Below, in pieces: positions 1-5,078 of a stretch of DNA of 5,078 bases; the stretch's first letter is position 1, and every line of letters starts with the position of its first letter. The position numbers and the translations under genes are program-made. Under the pieces are notes generated by a model, which had not been told where the DNA came from, made no database searches, and saw only the letters and a program-made list of their open reading frames with translations. This stretch comes from Bacillota bacterium (lineage in GTDB: Bacteria > Bacillota > Bacilli > Paenibacillales > Paenibacillaceae). The stretch covers positions 1 through 5,078 of the forward strand of contig JAEWJS010000174.1 of assembly GCA_023386495.1 (NCBI GenBank), written 5' to 3'.

Positions 1-7
1 GCATTAG

Positions 8-41
8 GAACAGCCTTGCATCCATGGATGCAAGGCTGTTC
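8..41 (-). terminator. Perfect 34-nt palindrome downstream of uvrC, possible terminator
   Basis: The sequence from GAACAGCC to GGCTGTTC is identical to its own reverse complement over all 34 positions, centred on CCATGG. As RNA it would form a stem of about 15 bp with a 4-nt loop. It begins 38 nt past the uvrC stop codon, where a terminator is expected. The bases that follow on the minus strand up to the window edge (CTAATGC) are not a U-run, and neither are those on the plus strand (TCGTCTGG). It therefore lacks the second half of a classical intrinsic terminator. It may act as a weak or factor-assisted terminator, as a 3' end stabiliser of the uvrC mRNA, or as a dyad binding site. Confidence 0.5.
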
Positions 42-79
42 TCGTCTGGGCTGCTACGCGCGTTCCTGTCCTGCTGGCG

Positions 80-2005
80 CTATTCCTGCGCCTGCTCCGC
101 CCCTTGCGCCTGTCCCTCCGCTTCGTCCGGCTCGCGAAGCGCTTCGAGGATCTTGCCGGCGAGCTTCTCGCCGATCGACAGCGGCTTGAAGTCTTCGATG
201 GCGGCTTCGCGAATCTTCTTGAGCGAGCCAAAATGCTTCAGCAATTGCTTGCGCCGCTTCTCTCCGATGCCCGGAATGGCGTCGAGCTTGGATGCGACCA
301 TCGACTTGGCGCGCGTCTCGCGATGGAACGTAATCGCGAAACGGTGCACTTCCTCCTGGATGCGCTGGAGCAGGTAGAACTCCTGACTGTCCCGCGGCAG
401 CGGCACGATCATCGGCGGATCGCCTGTCATGAGCTGTGCCGTCTTATGCTTCGCATCCTTCACGAGTCCGCATACCGGCACGTACAGGCCGAGCTCGTTC
501 TCGAGCACGTCGAGCGCCACGCTAATCTGGCCGCGGCCGCCGTCGACGATGATCAGGTCCGGCGGCTGCAGCCCCTCCTTCATCACGCGCTCATAGCGCC
601 GGCGAATGACCTCGCGCATCGTCTCGTAATCGTCCGGTCCCTGCACGGTCTTGACCTTATACTTGCGGTATTCCTTCTTATCCGGCTTGCCGTCCGTGAA
701 GACGACCATGGCGGATACCGGATCGCTGCCTTGAATGTTCGAGTTATCGAACGCCTCGATGCGGTGAATCGCAGGCAGGCCAAGATGGTCGGCAAGGCTC
801 TGCGCCGCCTTCACGCTCCGCTCCTCATCCCGCTCGATCAAGCGGAACTTCTCTTCCAGCGTCACCTTCGCGTTGTTCATCGCCATCGCGACGACTTCCT
901 TCTTCTTGCCCCGCTGCGGCACATGCACCTTCACCTTGAGCCAGCTCTGCAGCGACTGCTGCATCTCCTCATCGACCGGTGCCGCTTCGTCAGCAGCCTC
1001 GATGGCGGCGCTGGACAGTTCCTCGCCTGCATCAGCCGGCTTGGCGGACGGCAGGAAAATCTCCTTCGGCAGCGCCGGATTGTCGCTGTAATATTGCGTC
1101 ACGAACGTCATGAAGTCGTCATGGGCTTCGCCGTAATAAGGGAATGTCGATGCCCGGCGTTCGATCAGCTTGCCTTGGCGCATGTACAGAATTTGCACGC
1201 ACATCCAGCCCTTGTCCGTCGCATAGCCAAACACGTCGCGATCAAGCGCATCCGCGAGCGTGATTTTCTGCTTCTCCATGACGGCATCGATGTTGATGAT
1301 CTGATCGCGGTACTCCTTGGCCCGTTCGAACTCGAGCGCCTCGGCTGCCGCCTCCATTTTCTGCTGGAGCTGCGCCTTGACCGCATCATGGCCACCGTTT
1401 AGGAATCGCGTGATCTCCTGCACCATCTCCTCGTATACGGCCTTGTCCACGTCGAATTCGCAAGGCGCGACGCACTGCCCGAGATGGTAGTACAAGCACA
1501 CCTTATCCGGCAGCGTCTTGCACTTGCGCAGCGGGTACAGCCGGTCGAGCAGCTTCTTCGTCTCCTGCGCGGCATAGGCGTTCGGGTACGGGCCAAAATA
1601 CTTCCCGCGGTCCTTCACGATCCGGCGCGTCACCTCGAGCTTCGGGTGCGTCTCGCTCGTGATCTTGATATACGGGAACGACTTGTCGTCCTTCAGCAGC
1701 ACGTTGTACCGCGGATGATACTGCTTGATCAGATTGCATTCCAAGATGAGCGCCTCCATGTTGCTGGAGGTCACGATATATTCGAAATCCCGGATTTCCG
1801 AGACGAGTCGCTGCGTCTTCGCGGTGTGGCTGCCCGTGAAATAGGAACGGACGCGATGCTTGAGCACCTTCGCCTTGCCGACGTAGATGATCGTGCCTTC
1901 GCCGTTCTTCATCAGATAACAGCCCGGCTGGTCTGGCAGCAATGCCAGCTTGCCGCGTATATTAGCTTGGACCCGAGACAGCCCAATTTCATTATCTGGT
2001 GCCAT
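80..2005 (-). CDS. uvrC: Excinuclease ABC subunit C (UvrC)
   Basis: UvrC is the dual-incision nuclease of nucleotide excision repair. It is recruited by UvrB at a lesion and cuts the damaged strand on both sides. Numbering is from the ATG at 2005 (641 residues). An N-terminal GIY-YIG domain (GCY at 28-30, IYVGKA at 40-45, conserved Glu84) makes the 3' cut. Cysteines 162, 170, 178 and 182 match the family's Fe-S cluster ligands. A UVR domain at about 211-246 binds UvrB. An RNase H-like domain for the 5' cut has Asp420 (EAFDNSNIQG), Asp488 (IIVDGG) and His554 (EEVHRF), and tandem helix-hairpin-helix motifs follow at about 576-623. An in-frame ATG at 2035 would add 10 residues, but the ATG at 2005 has the purine-rich ribosome binding site. 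The protein is longer than the roughly 600-residue B. subtilis UvrC because of an acidic insertion at 321-348 and a Glu/Gln/Ala-rich tail. All catalytic residues are intact. The gene appears to be monocistronic. Confidence 0.98.
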   Translation of the reverse strand: MAPDNEIGLSRVQANIRGKLALLPDQPGCYLMKNGEGTIIYVGKAKVLKHRVRSYFTGSHTAKTQRLVSEIRDFEYIVTSSNMEALILECNLIKQYHPRYNVLLKDDKSFPYIKITSETHPKLEVTRRIVKDRGKYFGPYPNAYAAQETKKLLDRLYPLRKCKTLPDKVCLYYHLGQCVAPCEFDVDKAVYEEMVQEITRFLNGGHDAVKAQLQQKMEAAAEALEFERAKEYRDQIINIDAVMEKQKITLADALDRDVFGYATDKGWMCVQILYMRQGKLIERRASTFPYYGEAHDDFMTFVTQYYSDNPALPKEIFLPSAKPADAGEELSSAAIEAADEAAPVDEEMQQSLQSWLKVKVHVPQRGKKKEVVAMAMNNAKVTLEEKFRLIERDEERSVKAAQSLADHLGLPAIHRIEAFDNSNIQGSDPVSAMVVFTDGKPDKKEYRKYKVKTVQGPDDYETMREVIRRRYERVMKEGLQPPDLIIVDGGRGQISVALDVLENELGLYVPVCGLVKDAKHKTAQLMTGDPPMIVPLPRDSQEFYLLQRIQEEVHRFAITFHRETRAKSMVASKLDAIPGIGEKRRKQLLKHFGSLKKIREAAIEDFKPLSIGEKLAGKILEALREPDEAEGQAQGAEQAQE

Positions 2006-2016
2006 ATGCTTTGCAT

Positions 2017-2025
2017 CCCCTCCCC
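2017..2025 (-). promoter_or_regulatory. uvrC ribosome binding site (decides start)
   Basis: On the minus strand this reads GGGGAGGGG, followed by 11 nt and then the ATG at 2005. The upstream in-frame ATG at 2035 is preceded only by a weak GGGGAACGG 10 nt away. The stronger purine stretch and the better match to the family's N-terminal length both favour the ATG at 2005. The spacing is slightly long, so the upstream start is not excluded. Confidence 0.6.
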
Positions 2026-2080
2026 ATGCCTCCATTGTAGCACATCCGTTCCCCTTGTAGCTCTACCTCGGATTTGTCTC

Positions 2081-2109
2081 ATTATTGTCACAATCCCACT
2101 GCTTTACAA
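2081..2109 (-). promoter_or_regulatory. Candidate sigma-A promoter of uvrC
   Basis: Read on the minus strand, TTGTAA (2109-2104; 4 of 6 match to TTGACA) is followed by a 17-nt spacer and AATAAT (2086-2081; 5 of 6 match to TATAAT). Transcription would start near 2074, giving a leader of about 70 nt before the ATG at 2005. The -35 hexamer lies on the same bases as the -35 of the divergent promoter. A second minus-strand TATAAT at 2118-2113 has no good -35 at the right distance. No LexA-type (SOS) operator of the CGAAC-N4-GTTCG form is visible here. Confidence 0.6.
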
Positions 2110-2132
2110 TTGATTATAGGGATGGTTATAAT
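2103..2132 (+). promoter_or_regulatory. Sigma-A promoter of the small membrane protein gene
   Basis: TTTACA (2103-2108; 5 of 6 match to TTGACA), an 18-nt spacer and a perfect TATAAT (2127-2132) form a good housekeeping promoter. Transcription would start near 2139, about 42 nt before the ATG at 2181. The -10 box is mirrored by ATTATA at 2113-2118, so the spacer and -10 form an inverted repeat with an 8-nt gap. Confidence 0.75.
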
Positions 2133-2166
2133 GGTTGGAGCGAATAATACTGGTAAGTGTCCTGAC

Positions 2167-2172
2167 AGGAGG
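2167..2172 (+). promoter_or_regulatory. Strong ribosome binding site for the small ORF
   Basis: AGGAGG sits 8 nt before the ATG at 2181. This consensus site, together with the upstream promoter, is what shows that the short reading frame is a real gene. Confidence 0.85.
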
Positions 2173-2180
2173 ATTCAATC

Positions 2181-2327
2181 ATGGAGAACGTACGAGATCC
2201 GCGCGAACATATCAACGAGGAACCGAGCAACGACTTTCTCGACGTAGCCTTCGGCTTCGGGGGCATGTTTATTTTCATGGTGGTCGTGTTCGCTGCAGCC
2301 GTCATCGTGAAATACTTCATTTCCTAA
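2181..2327 (+). CDS. Small single-pass membrane protein, YqzM-like
   Basis: This is a 48-residue protein. Its N-terminal half (residues 1-21) is polar and charged, beginning MENVRDPREHINEEPSND. It is followed by one hydrophobic segment, about residues 22-47, with a FGFGGMF glycine-aromatic start and a VVVFAAAVIVKYF core, and it ends almost at the membrane exit. There is no signal peptidase site, so it is probably a membrane-anchored protein with a short polar end. Size, composition and the phenylalanine/glycine-rich entry to the membrane segment resemble the YqzM family of Bacilli, whose function is unknown. That assignment is from memory and is moderate. The gene has its own promoter, a consensus ribosome binding site and a terminator 27 nt past the stop, so it is a single-gene transcript. 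It diverges from uvrC and converges on dnaI. No partner or pathway can be read from the context. Confidence 0.85.
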   Translation: MENVRDPREHINEEPSNDFLDVAFGFGGMFIFMVVVFAAAVIVKYFIS

Positions 2328-2353
2328 GCCGCGCACTTTCGTCACAACAGACA

Positions 2354-2395
2354 AGCCCCGCATCAGCGCTTCAGTCGCTGGTGCGGGGCTCTTTT
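2354..2395 (+). terminator. Intrinsic terminator, probably bidirectional
   Basis: AGCCCCGC (2354-2361) pairs with GCGGGGCT (2383-2390), and the stem continues inward through CAGCG/CGCTG with one G-T wobble. This gives about 15 bp around a 7-nt loop (CTTCAGT). On the plus strand it is followed by CTTTT, ending the small-gene transcript. On the minus strand it lies 37 nt past the dnaI stop and is followed by CTTGTCTGTTGTG, a weaker U-rich tail, so it probably also ends the dnaB-dnaI transcript. Confidence 0.88.
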
Positions 2396-2426
2396 CGTAG
2401 GATAATGGATGAGTTCGTCGCGTTGC

Positions 2427-3383
2427 TTACGTCCTGCCTCGCTTATTGTCGCCGTTGACCCGCACCCGATCCACGAACGGGCGGACGCGGTCCATGAGCC
2501 GCTGCCCCTTATGCGCTTCCTCGCCGTCCTTGTTCGTGAAGCTGAAGTGCCGCTCCAGCGCATCCAAGTCATGATTGGACGTGTAGAACGTCGGTTTGCG
2601 GTTCATCCGATAGTTCAGAATCGTCCCCATCACATGATCCCGCACCCAAGGATTCAGATTCTCCGCGCCGATATCGTCGAACACGAGCAGGTCCGTCTCC
2701 TTCATGAGCTCGACCGTCTCACGCACCCTACCCGGCTGGTCCAGCATCGATTTCAGATCCTCGACGAATTCCGGCATGTAGACGATGACGCCGGAATGGC
2801 CCGCCTTGGCCAATTCATTCAGCATATAGCCCATCAGGTACGTCTTGCCGATGCCAAAATGGCCGTACAGATACAATCCCTTCGGCTGCAGCCCCGACTC
2901 CTTCGTCAGCGCGATATACTCCATCACTTGCCCTAAGGCTCCAGCACGCTTGAGGTCCAGCTTCATCATTTCTTCCAAATCATAGCCTGCGCGCATTGCC
3001 GAATCATCCACGTAGAAGCTGCGAATGCGGCTGCGCACTTGCGCGGAGCTCTGGTAAGCGATCTGTTTGCCGCAGGGAACCTTGGCATCGAATACCTGCA
3101 CCATGCCGTTAACCGTCTCGCATGACAGCTTGGTGTAGTGACCCTGAAAGTCGTTCGGGCATGCGTCGAGTCCCGGACAGGCCGCGCAGTTCTTCTGCTC
3201 CTTCACGTACTGATACAGCTTGTTCAAATTCAGCTTGATCGCTTCGTTGTCCAGCTCGGGATGCTCCGACCAGAAATGCCGCAAGCCGGGGTCGGCCATC
3301 ACTTCGCGCATTAACCGATCGGCATTGCCGGCCATCTCCCTGCCGCCTGACCAAGACTTCAATGCATCGCTTAGCGATTCCAT
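2427..3383 (-). CDS. dnaI: Primosomal protein DnaI, helicase loader
   Basis: DnaI is the AAA+ ATPase that loads the hexameric replicative helicase onto DNA in Bacilli, at oriC and during replication restart. The protein is 318 residues, close to the usual family length. The N-terminal helicase-binding region (about 1-110) carries a cysteine/histidine cluster (Cys66-x2-Cys69, Cys75, His82, Cys88 and Cys104) in the place of the family's zinc site. The C-terminal ATPase domain has Walker A GHFGIGKT (174-181), Walker B LLVFDDIGAE (232-241), a sensor-1-like TSN (268-270) and a candidate arginine finger in RLMDRVRPF (295-303). The start is 4 nt after the dnaB stop, with GGGGAGG inside the end of dnaB, so translation is probably coupled to dnaB. 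All motifs are intact. It is distinguished from E. coli DnaC-type loaders by the zinc-type N-terminus and by the dnaB neighbour. Confidence 0.97.
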   Translation of the reverse strand: MESLSDALKSWSGGREMAGNADRLMREVMADPGLRHFWSEHPELDNEAIKLNLNKLYQYVKEQKNCAACPGLDACPNDFQGHYTKLSCETVNGMVQVFDAKVPCGKQIAYQSSAQVRSRIRSFYVDDSAMRAGYDLEEMMKLDLKRAGALGQVMEYIALTKESGLQPKGLYLYGHFGIGKTYLMGYMLNELAKAGHSGVIVYMPEFVEDLKSMLDQPGRVRETVELMKETDLLVFDDIGAENLNPWVRDHVMGTILNYRMNRKPTFYTSNHDLDALERHFSFTNKDGEEAHKGQRLMDRVRPFVDRVRVNGDNKRGRT

Positions 3384-3387
3384 CTTC

Positions 3388-4953
3388 CTATGCCTCCCCG
3401 CGCTTATCGGTATTTAGCTTCCTCGCCAAGTTCATGAGCCTTTCGAGCTCTTCCGGCGTGACTTCCTCCGCGTCATGCGACTGCTCCACGATCGGAATGG
3501 CGGGCTTGCGCGACGCGCTGCCGGCGCTTCGATTGCCGCCTCTGCCGCCGTTATAGCGGCGCTGTCCGCCGCTGCCGCCTGCCCCTGCTTGCGCGGCAGC
3601 TTCCCGCTTGCGCTCCTCGATCTTCAGCTGATCCTGCACGTAGGCCACGGCCTTCTCGTACGAGTCGACGGTACGGATCAGCATGTTCGAGACGACCGAT
3701 TCGATATAGCCCTTCGTCAGCCGCTGCGAATCGTTCATGCCGAGCACGTAATGGATCAGGACGTTAATCGCGCCTTCCGGCAGCTTATAGTTCAAGTCGA
3801 TTCGCTCGAATTCGCGGTCGATCCATTCCGGCACGGCGCCGGGGAAGAACTTCTTCAAGAAGCGCGTATACGGCTCATTGCGCATCAGCATGTTATACTG
3901 CGCAGCATCGCAGCGGCCGGCCAGCTGCTTCGGCACGTCGAGGTAATGCTGAGCCTGCACCTCGACCTCGTCCGGCATCTCCGCTTCCGGCTGGTCCGCC
4001 GGCTGCGAACCCGGCGTGTAGCCGGCCCGCGCGGCTGCCCGATTGCGCGCTTCGCTGCGCTTGCGATCCTGGCGGTACAACTGGCTCGCCTTGCGCTGCA
4101 GATCCTCGAGCAGCAGCTCGCCTTCCGACGTGAAGATGCCGTCTTCGTCTAGCAGCCGGCACATGTCGGCCGCGGTAAGCTCGTACTTATACGCGACGTA
4201 ATTGACGATCGCCATGCCTTCCTCGTCCGTGCGAAGCTGCTCCACGGCGGCGCGATTCGCCGCATTCCGCGGGAAGCGCAGAATCAATTCGCCGTACGTG
4301 ATGCCGGCCGACTCCATTGCCGCTGCGGCAGCCTCGGGCATGATGCGAGCACGCGCAGGCGCAACCTCGGCCAGCGCTTGCTCCAGTTCCTCGTCCGCCG
4401 CATGCGTGTTCAAGCGGAATAGCTCGTAGAACGGCACCGAGATCGATTCCTTGACCGGACGGGCCTCTGCGAGCTCGTCCGGCTCCCCGACATAGAATTG
4501 CTCGCCGAGCGCGACGACCGCGTACTTGCCGATCTTGTCTCGCAGCAGCATGACCAGATGGTTCGTCCGGAAGAAGTCTGCCGGCGACATCGGCGCTTGC
4601 AGCGCGTATTCATACACGATATCGTCGCCGCTGTGCAGCACGATCCGCGACGTCTGCAGCAAGCCGACCGCTTCAAGGCGCGAAGCCTCATCCGCCAGTC
4701 CCCTGCGACCGGCATCGTTCATCTCGAGGCCGAGTCCCAGGAAGAGCCTGCGCTGCGGCTCCAAGCCGGAATAACCGACCTTGCCTTCCTGCACATGGTG
4801 ATAGAGCAATTGGTAGAGCGATGCCGCGACGGCACCGATCATCGGCTGATAGATGAACTGAATCGTTTTCAGGTCCAGCGCGCTCAACGAGAAATCGCGA
4901 TAGGCATAGTAGCGGTGATGTTCGGTATATTGGTGCACATGCTCGATCCGCAT
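3388..4953 (-). CDS. dnaB: Replication initiation / membrane attachment protein DnaB (Bacillus type)
   Basis: This is the primosomal DnaB of Bacilli, not the E. coli helicase of that name. It acts after DnaA (or PriA) and DnaD and works with DnaI to load the helicase. In B. subtilis it is linked to attachment of the origin to the membrane. From the ATG at 4953 it has 521 residues. The N-terminal domain (YTEHHRYYAYRDF, then IYQPMIGAVAASLYQLLY) matches the winged-helix region. A charged, Ala/Pro/Glu-rich linker spans about 295-335. The DnaD/DnaB_2-type domain spans about 355-443 (YTRFLKKFFPG, INVLIHYVLG, KGYIESVVSNM). A Gly/Arg-rich stretch at 447-479 and a conserved-looking acidic C-terminal helix (TPEELERLMNLARKL) follow. 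A TTG at 4977 is in frame but has no ribosome binding site. In B. subtilis nrdR lies upstream; that position is outside the window. Confidence 0.96.
   Translation of the reverse strand: MRIEHVHQYTEHHRYYAYRDFSLSALDLKTIQFIYQPMIGAVAASLYQLLYHHVQEGKVGYSGLEPQRRLFLGLGLEMNDAGRRGLADEASRLEAVGLLQTSRIVLHSGDDIVYEYALQAPMSPADFFRTNHLVMLLRDKIGKYAVVALGEQFYVGEPDELAEARPVKESISVPFYELFRLNTHAADEELEQALAEVAPARARIMPEAAAAAMESAGITYGELILRFPRNAANRAAVEQLRTDEEGMAIVNYVAYKYELTAADMCRLLDEDGIFTSEGELLLEDLQRKASQLYRQDRKRSEARNRAAARAGYTPGSQPADQPEAEMPDEVEVQAQHYLDVPKQLAGRCDAAQYNMLMRNEPYTRFLKKFFPGAVPEWIDREFERIDLNYKLPEGAINVLIHYVLGMNDSQRLTKGYIESVVSNMLIRTVDSYEKAVAYVQDQLKIEERKREAAAQAGAGGSGGQRRYNGGRGGNRSAGSASRKPAIPIVEQSHDAEEVTPEELERLMNLARKLNTDKRGEA
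3393..3399 (-). promoter_or_regulatory. dnaI ribosome binding site within dnaB
   Basis: On the minus strand GGGGAGG precedes the dnaI ATG by 9 nt and overlaps the last codons of dnaB (Arg-Gly-Glu-Ala). The dnaB stop codon falls between the site and the dnaI start, the usual layout for translational coupling. Confidence 0.75.
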
Positions 4954-4964
4954 CGTTCGAATAA

Positions 4965-4972
4965 CCCCATCC
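4965..4972 (-). promoter_or_regulatory. Weak ribosome binding site deciding the dnaB start
   Basis: GGATGGGG on the minus strand lies 11 nt before the ATG at 4953. It is a poor match to AGGAGG, but no purine stretch at all precedes the alternative TTG at 4977, where the upstream bases are one arm of a palindrome. The ATG is therefore preferred. Confidence 0.5.
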
Positions 4973-4975
4973 GTC

Positions 4976-5003
4976 AAGGCGCTGCACGATCGTCCAGCGC
5001 CTT
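4976..5003 (-). repeat. 28-nt near-perfect palindrome in the dnaB leader
   Basis: AAGGCGCTG (4976-4984) and CAGCGCCTT (4995-5003) are perfect inverted arms. The 10 nt between them contain ACGATCGT, itself a palindrome, so 26 of 28 positions are symmetric. It lies just downstream of the probable transcription start and just upstream of the dnaB ribosome binding site. No U-run follows on the minus strand, so it is not an intrinsic terminator for that direction. It could be an operator or a leader hairpin that affects dnaB translation. Confidence 0.7.
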
Positions 5004-5015
5004 CTAGTTTCTATC

Positions 5016-5024
5016 ATTCTAACA
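5016..5024 (-). promoter_or_regulatory. Candidate extended -10 promoter of dnaB-dnaI
   Basis: The minus strand reads TGTTAGAAT: TAGAAT matches TATAAT at 5 of 6 positions, and a TG one base upstream makes it an extended -10 element, which tolerates a weak -35 (TATTAG at 17 nt). The start would be near 5009, only a few bases before the palindrome. A second, weaker candidate upstream is TTAACA (5069-5064), 17 nt, CATATT (5046-5041). A longer operon transcript from a gene beyond the window, such as nrdR, is also possible. Confidence 0.5.
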
Positions 5025-5078
5025 TAAATCGACGGCTGCTAATATGCGAACACGACTGTCATTTGTTAACGATTCGAC

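Noticed and set aside
104..1402. A 432-codon open frame on the plus strand opposite uvrC, and similar long frames at 1484-2113, 3475-4152 and 4498-5007.
   Set aside because: They lie wholly or mostly antisense to conserved genes, contain no recognisable domain, are rich in Arg, His and Leu as expected from complementing GC-rich codons, and lack promoters and ribosome binding sites.
2006..2035. An ATG at 2035 extending UvrC by 10 residues.
   Set aside because: The ATG at 2005 has the stronger purine-rich site, and the added residues do not resemble the family. The site's long spacing leaves some doubt.
2084..2094. A small dyad ATTGT-C-ACAAT overlapping the uvrC -10 region, considered as an operator.
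   Set aside because: Arms of 5 bp in an AT-rich promoter are expected by chance, and it matches no operator I can name with confidence.
2036..2180. An SOS (LexA) box controlling uvrC.
   Set aside because: I looked for CGAAC-N4-GTTCG and close variants in the divergent promoter region and found none.
2135..2458. A 107-codon plus-strand frame running across the small-gene region and the terminator.
   Set aside because: It is in another frame from the 48-residue gene, starts inside the promoter region without a ribosome binding site, and reads through the terminator hairpin into the end of dnaI.
4954..4977. A TTG start at 4977 extending DnaB by 8 residues.
   Set aside because: No ribosome binding site precedes it. 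The upstream bases belong to the palindrome, and the ATG at 4953 has at least a weak site and begins the conserved N-terminus.
5004..5078. The 3' end of an nrdR gene or other coding sequence at the right edge.
   Set aside because: This stretch is AT-rich, holds promoter-like elements, and shows no reading frame that can be tied to a known protein.

Overview
The window fits a chromosomal segment of a GC-rich Firmicute, most likely a member of the Paenibacillaceae (Paenibacillus, Cohnella or a relative). Three things suggest this. It carries the DnaB/DnaI primosome pair, which is typical of Bacilli. Its UvrC follows the Bacillus subtilis protein, as I remember it, closely along its length. Its codon use is GC-rich while its promoters and terminators are of Gram-positive type. 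The genus is an inference; no marker gene is present to settle it.

Layout from left to right: a perfect 34-nt palindrome (8-41) just past the end of uvrC; uvrC on the minus strand (80-2005), the incision nuclease of nucleotide excision repair; a compact divergent promoter region (about 2040-2180) in which the -35 boxes of uvrC and of the gene facing it overlap almost completely; a 48-residue single-pass membrane protein on the plus strand (2181-2327), probably YqzM-like; a strong, probably bidirectional terminator (2354-2395) between that gene and the convergent dnaI; then dnaI (2427-3383) and dnaB (3388-4953), both on the minus strand, separated by 4 nt and clearly co-transcribed. The right end (4954-5078) is the dnaB leader, with a candidate extended -10 promoter and a 28-nt near-perfect palindrome just before the ribosome binding site.

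Functionally, dnaB and dnaI belong together: DnaB prepares and remodels DNA at the origin or at a stalled fork, and DnaI is the AAA+ loader that places the replicative helicase (DnaC in Bacillus naming). In B. subtilis these genes follow nrdR; that gene would lie beyond the right edge here and cannot be seen. UvrC works with UvrA and UvrB, which are not in the window. The small membrane protein has its own promoter, ribosome binding site and terminator, so it is a self-contained unit with no visible link to repair or replication.

I found no mobile element, CRISPR array, RNA gene or undescribed system. All coding regions are core housekeeping genes. What deserves a second look is mostly regulatory (the shared -35 region and the two palindromes), plus two low-complexity insertions in otherwise conserved proteins.
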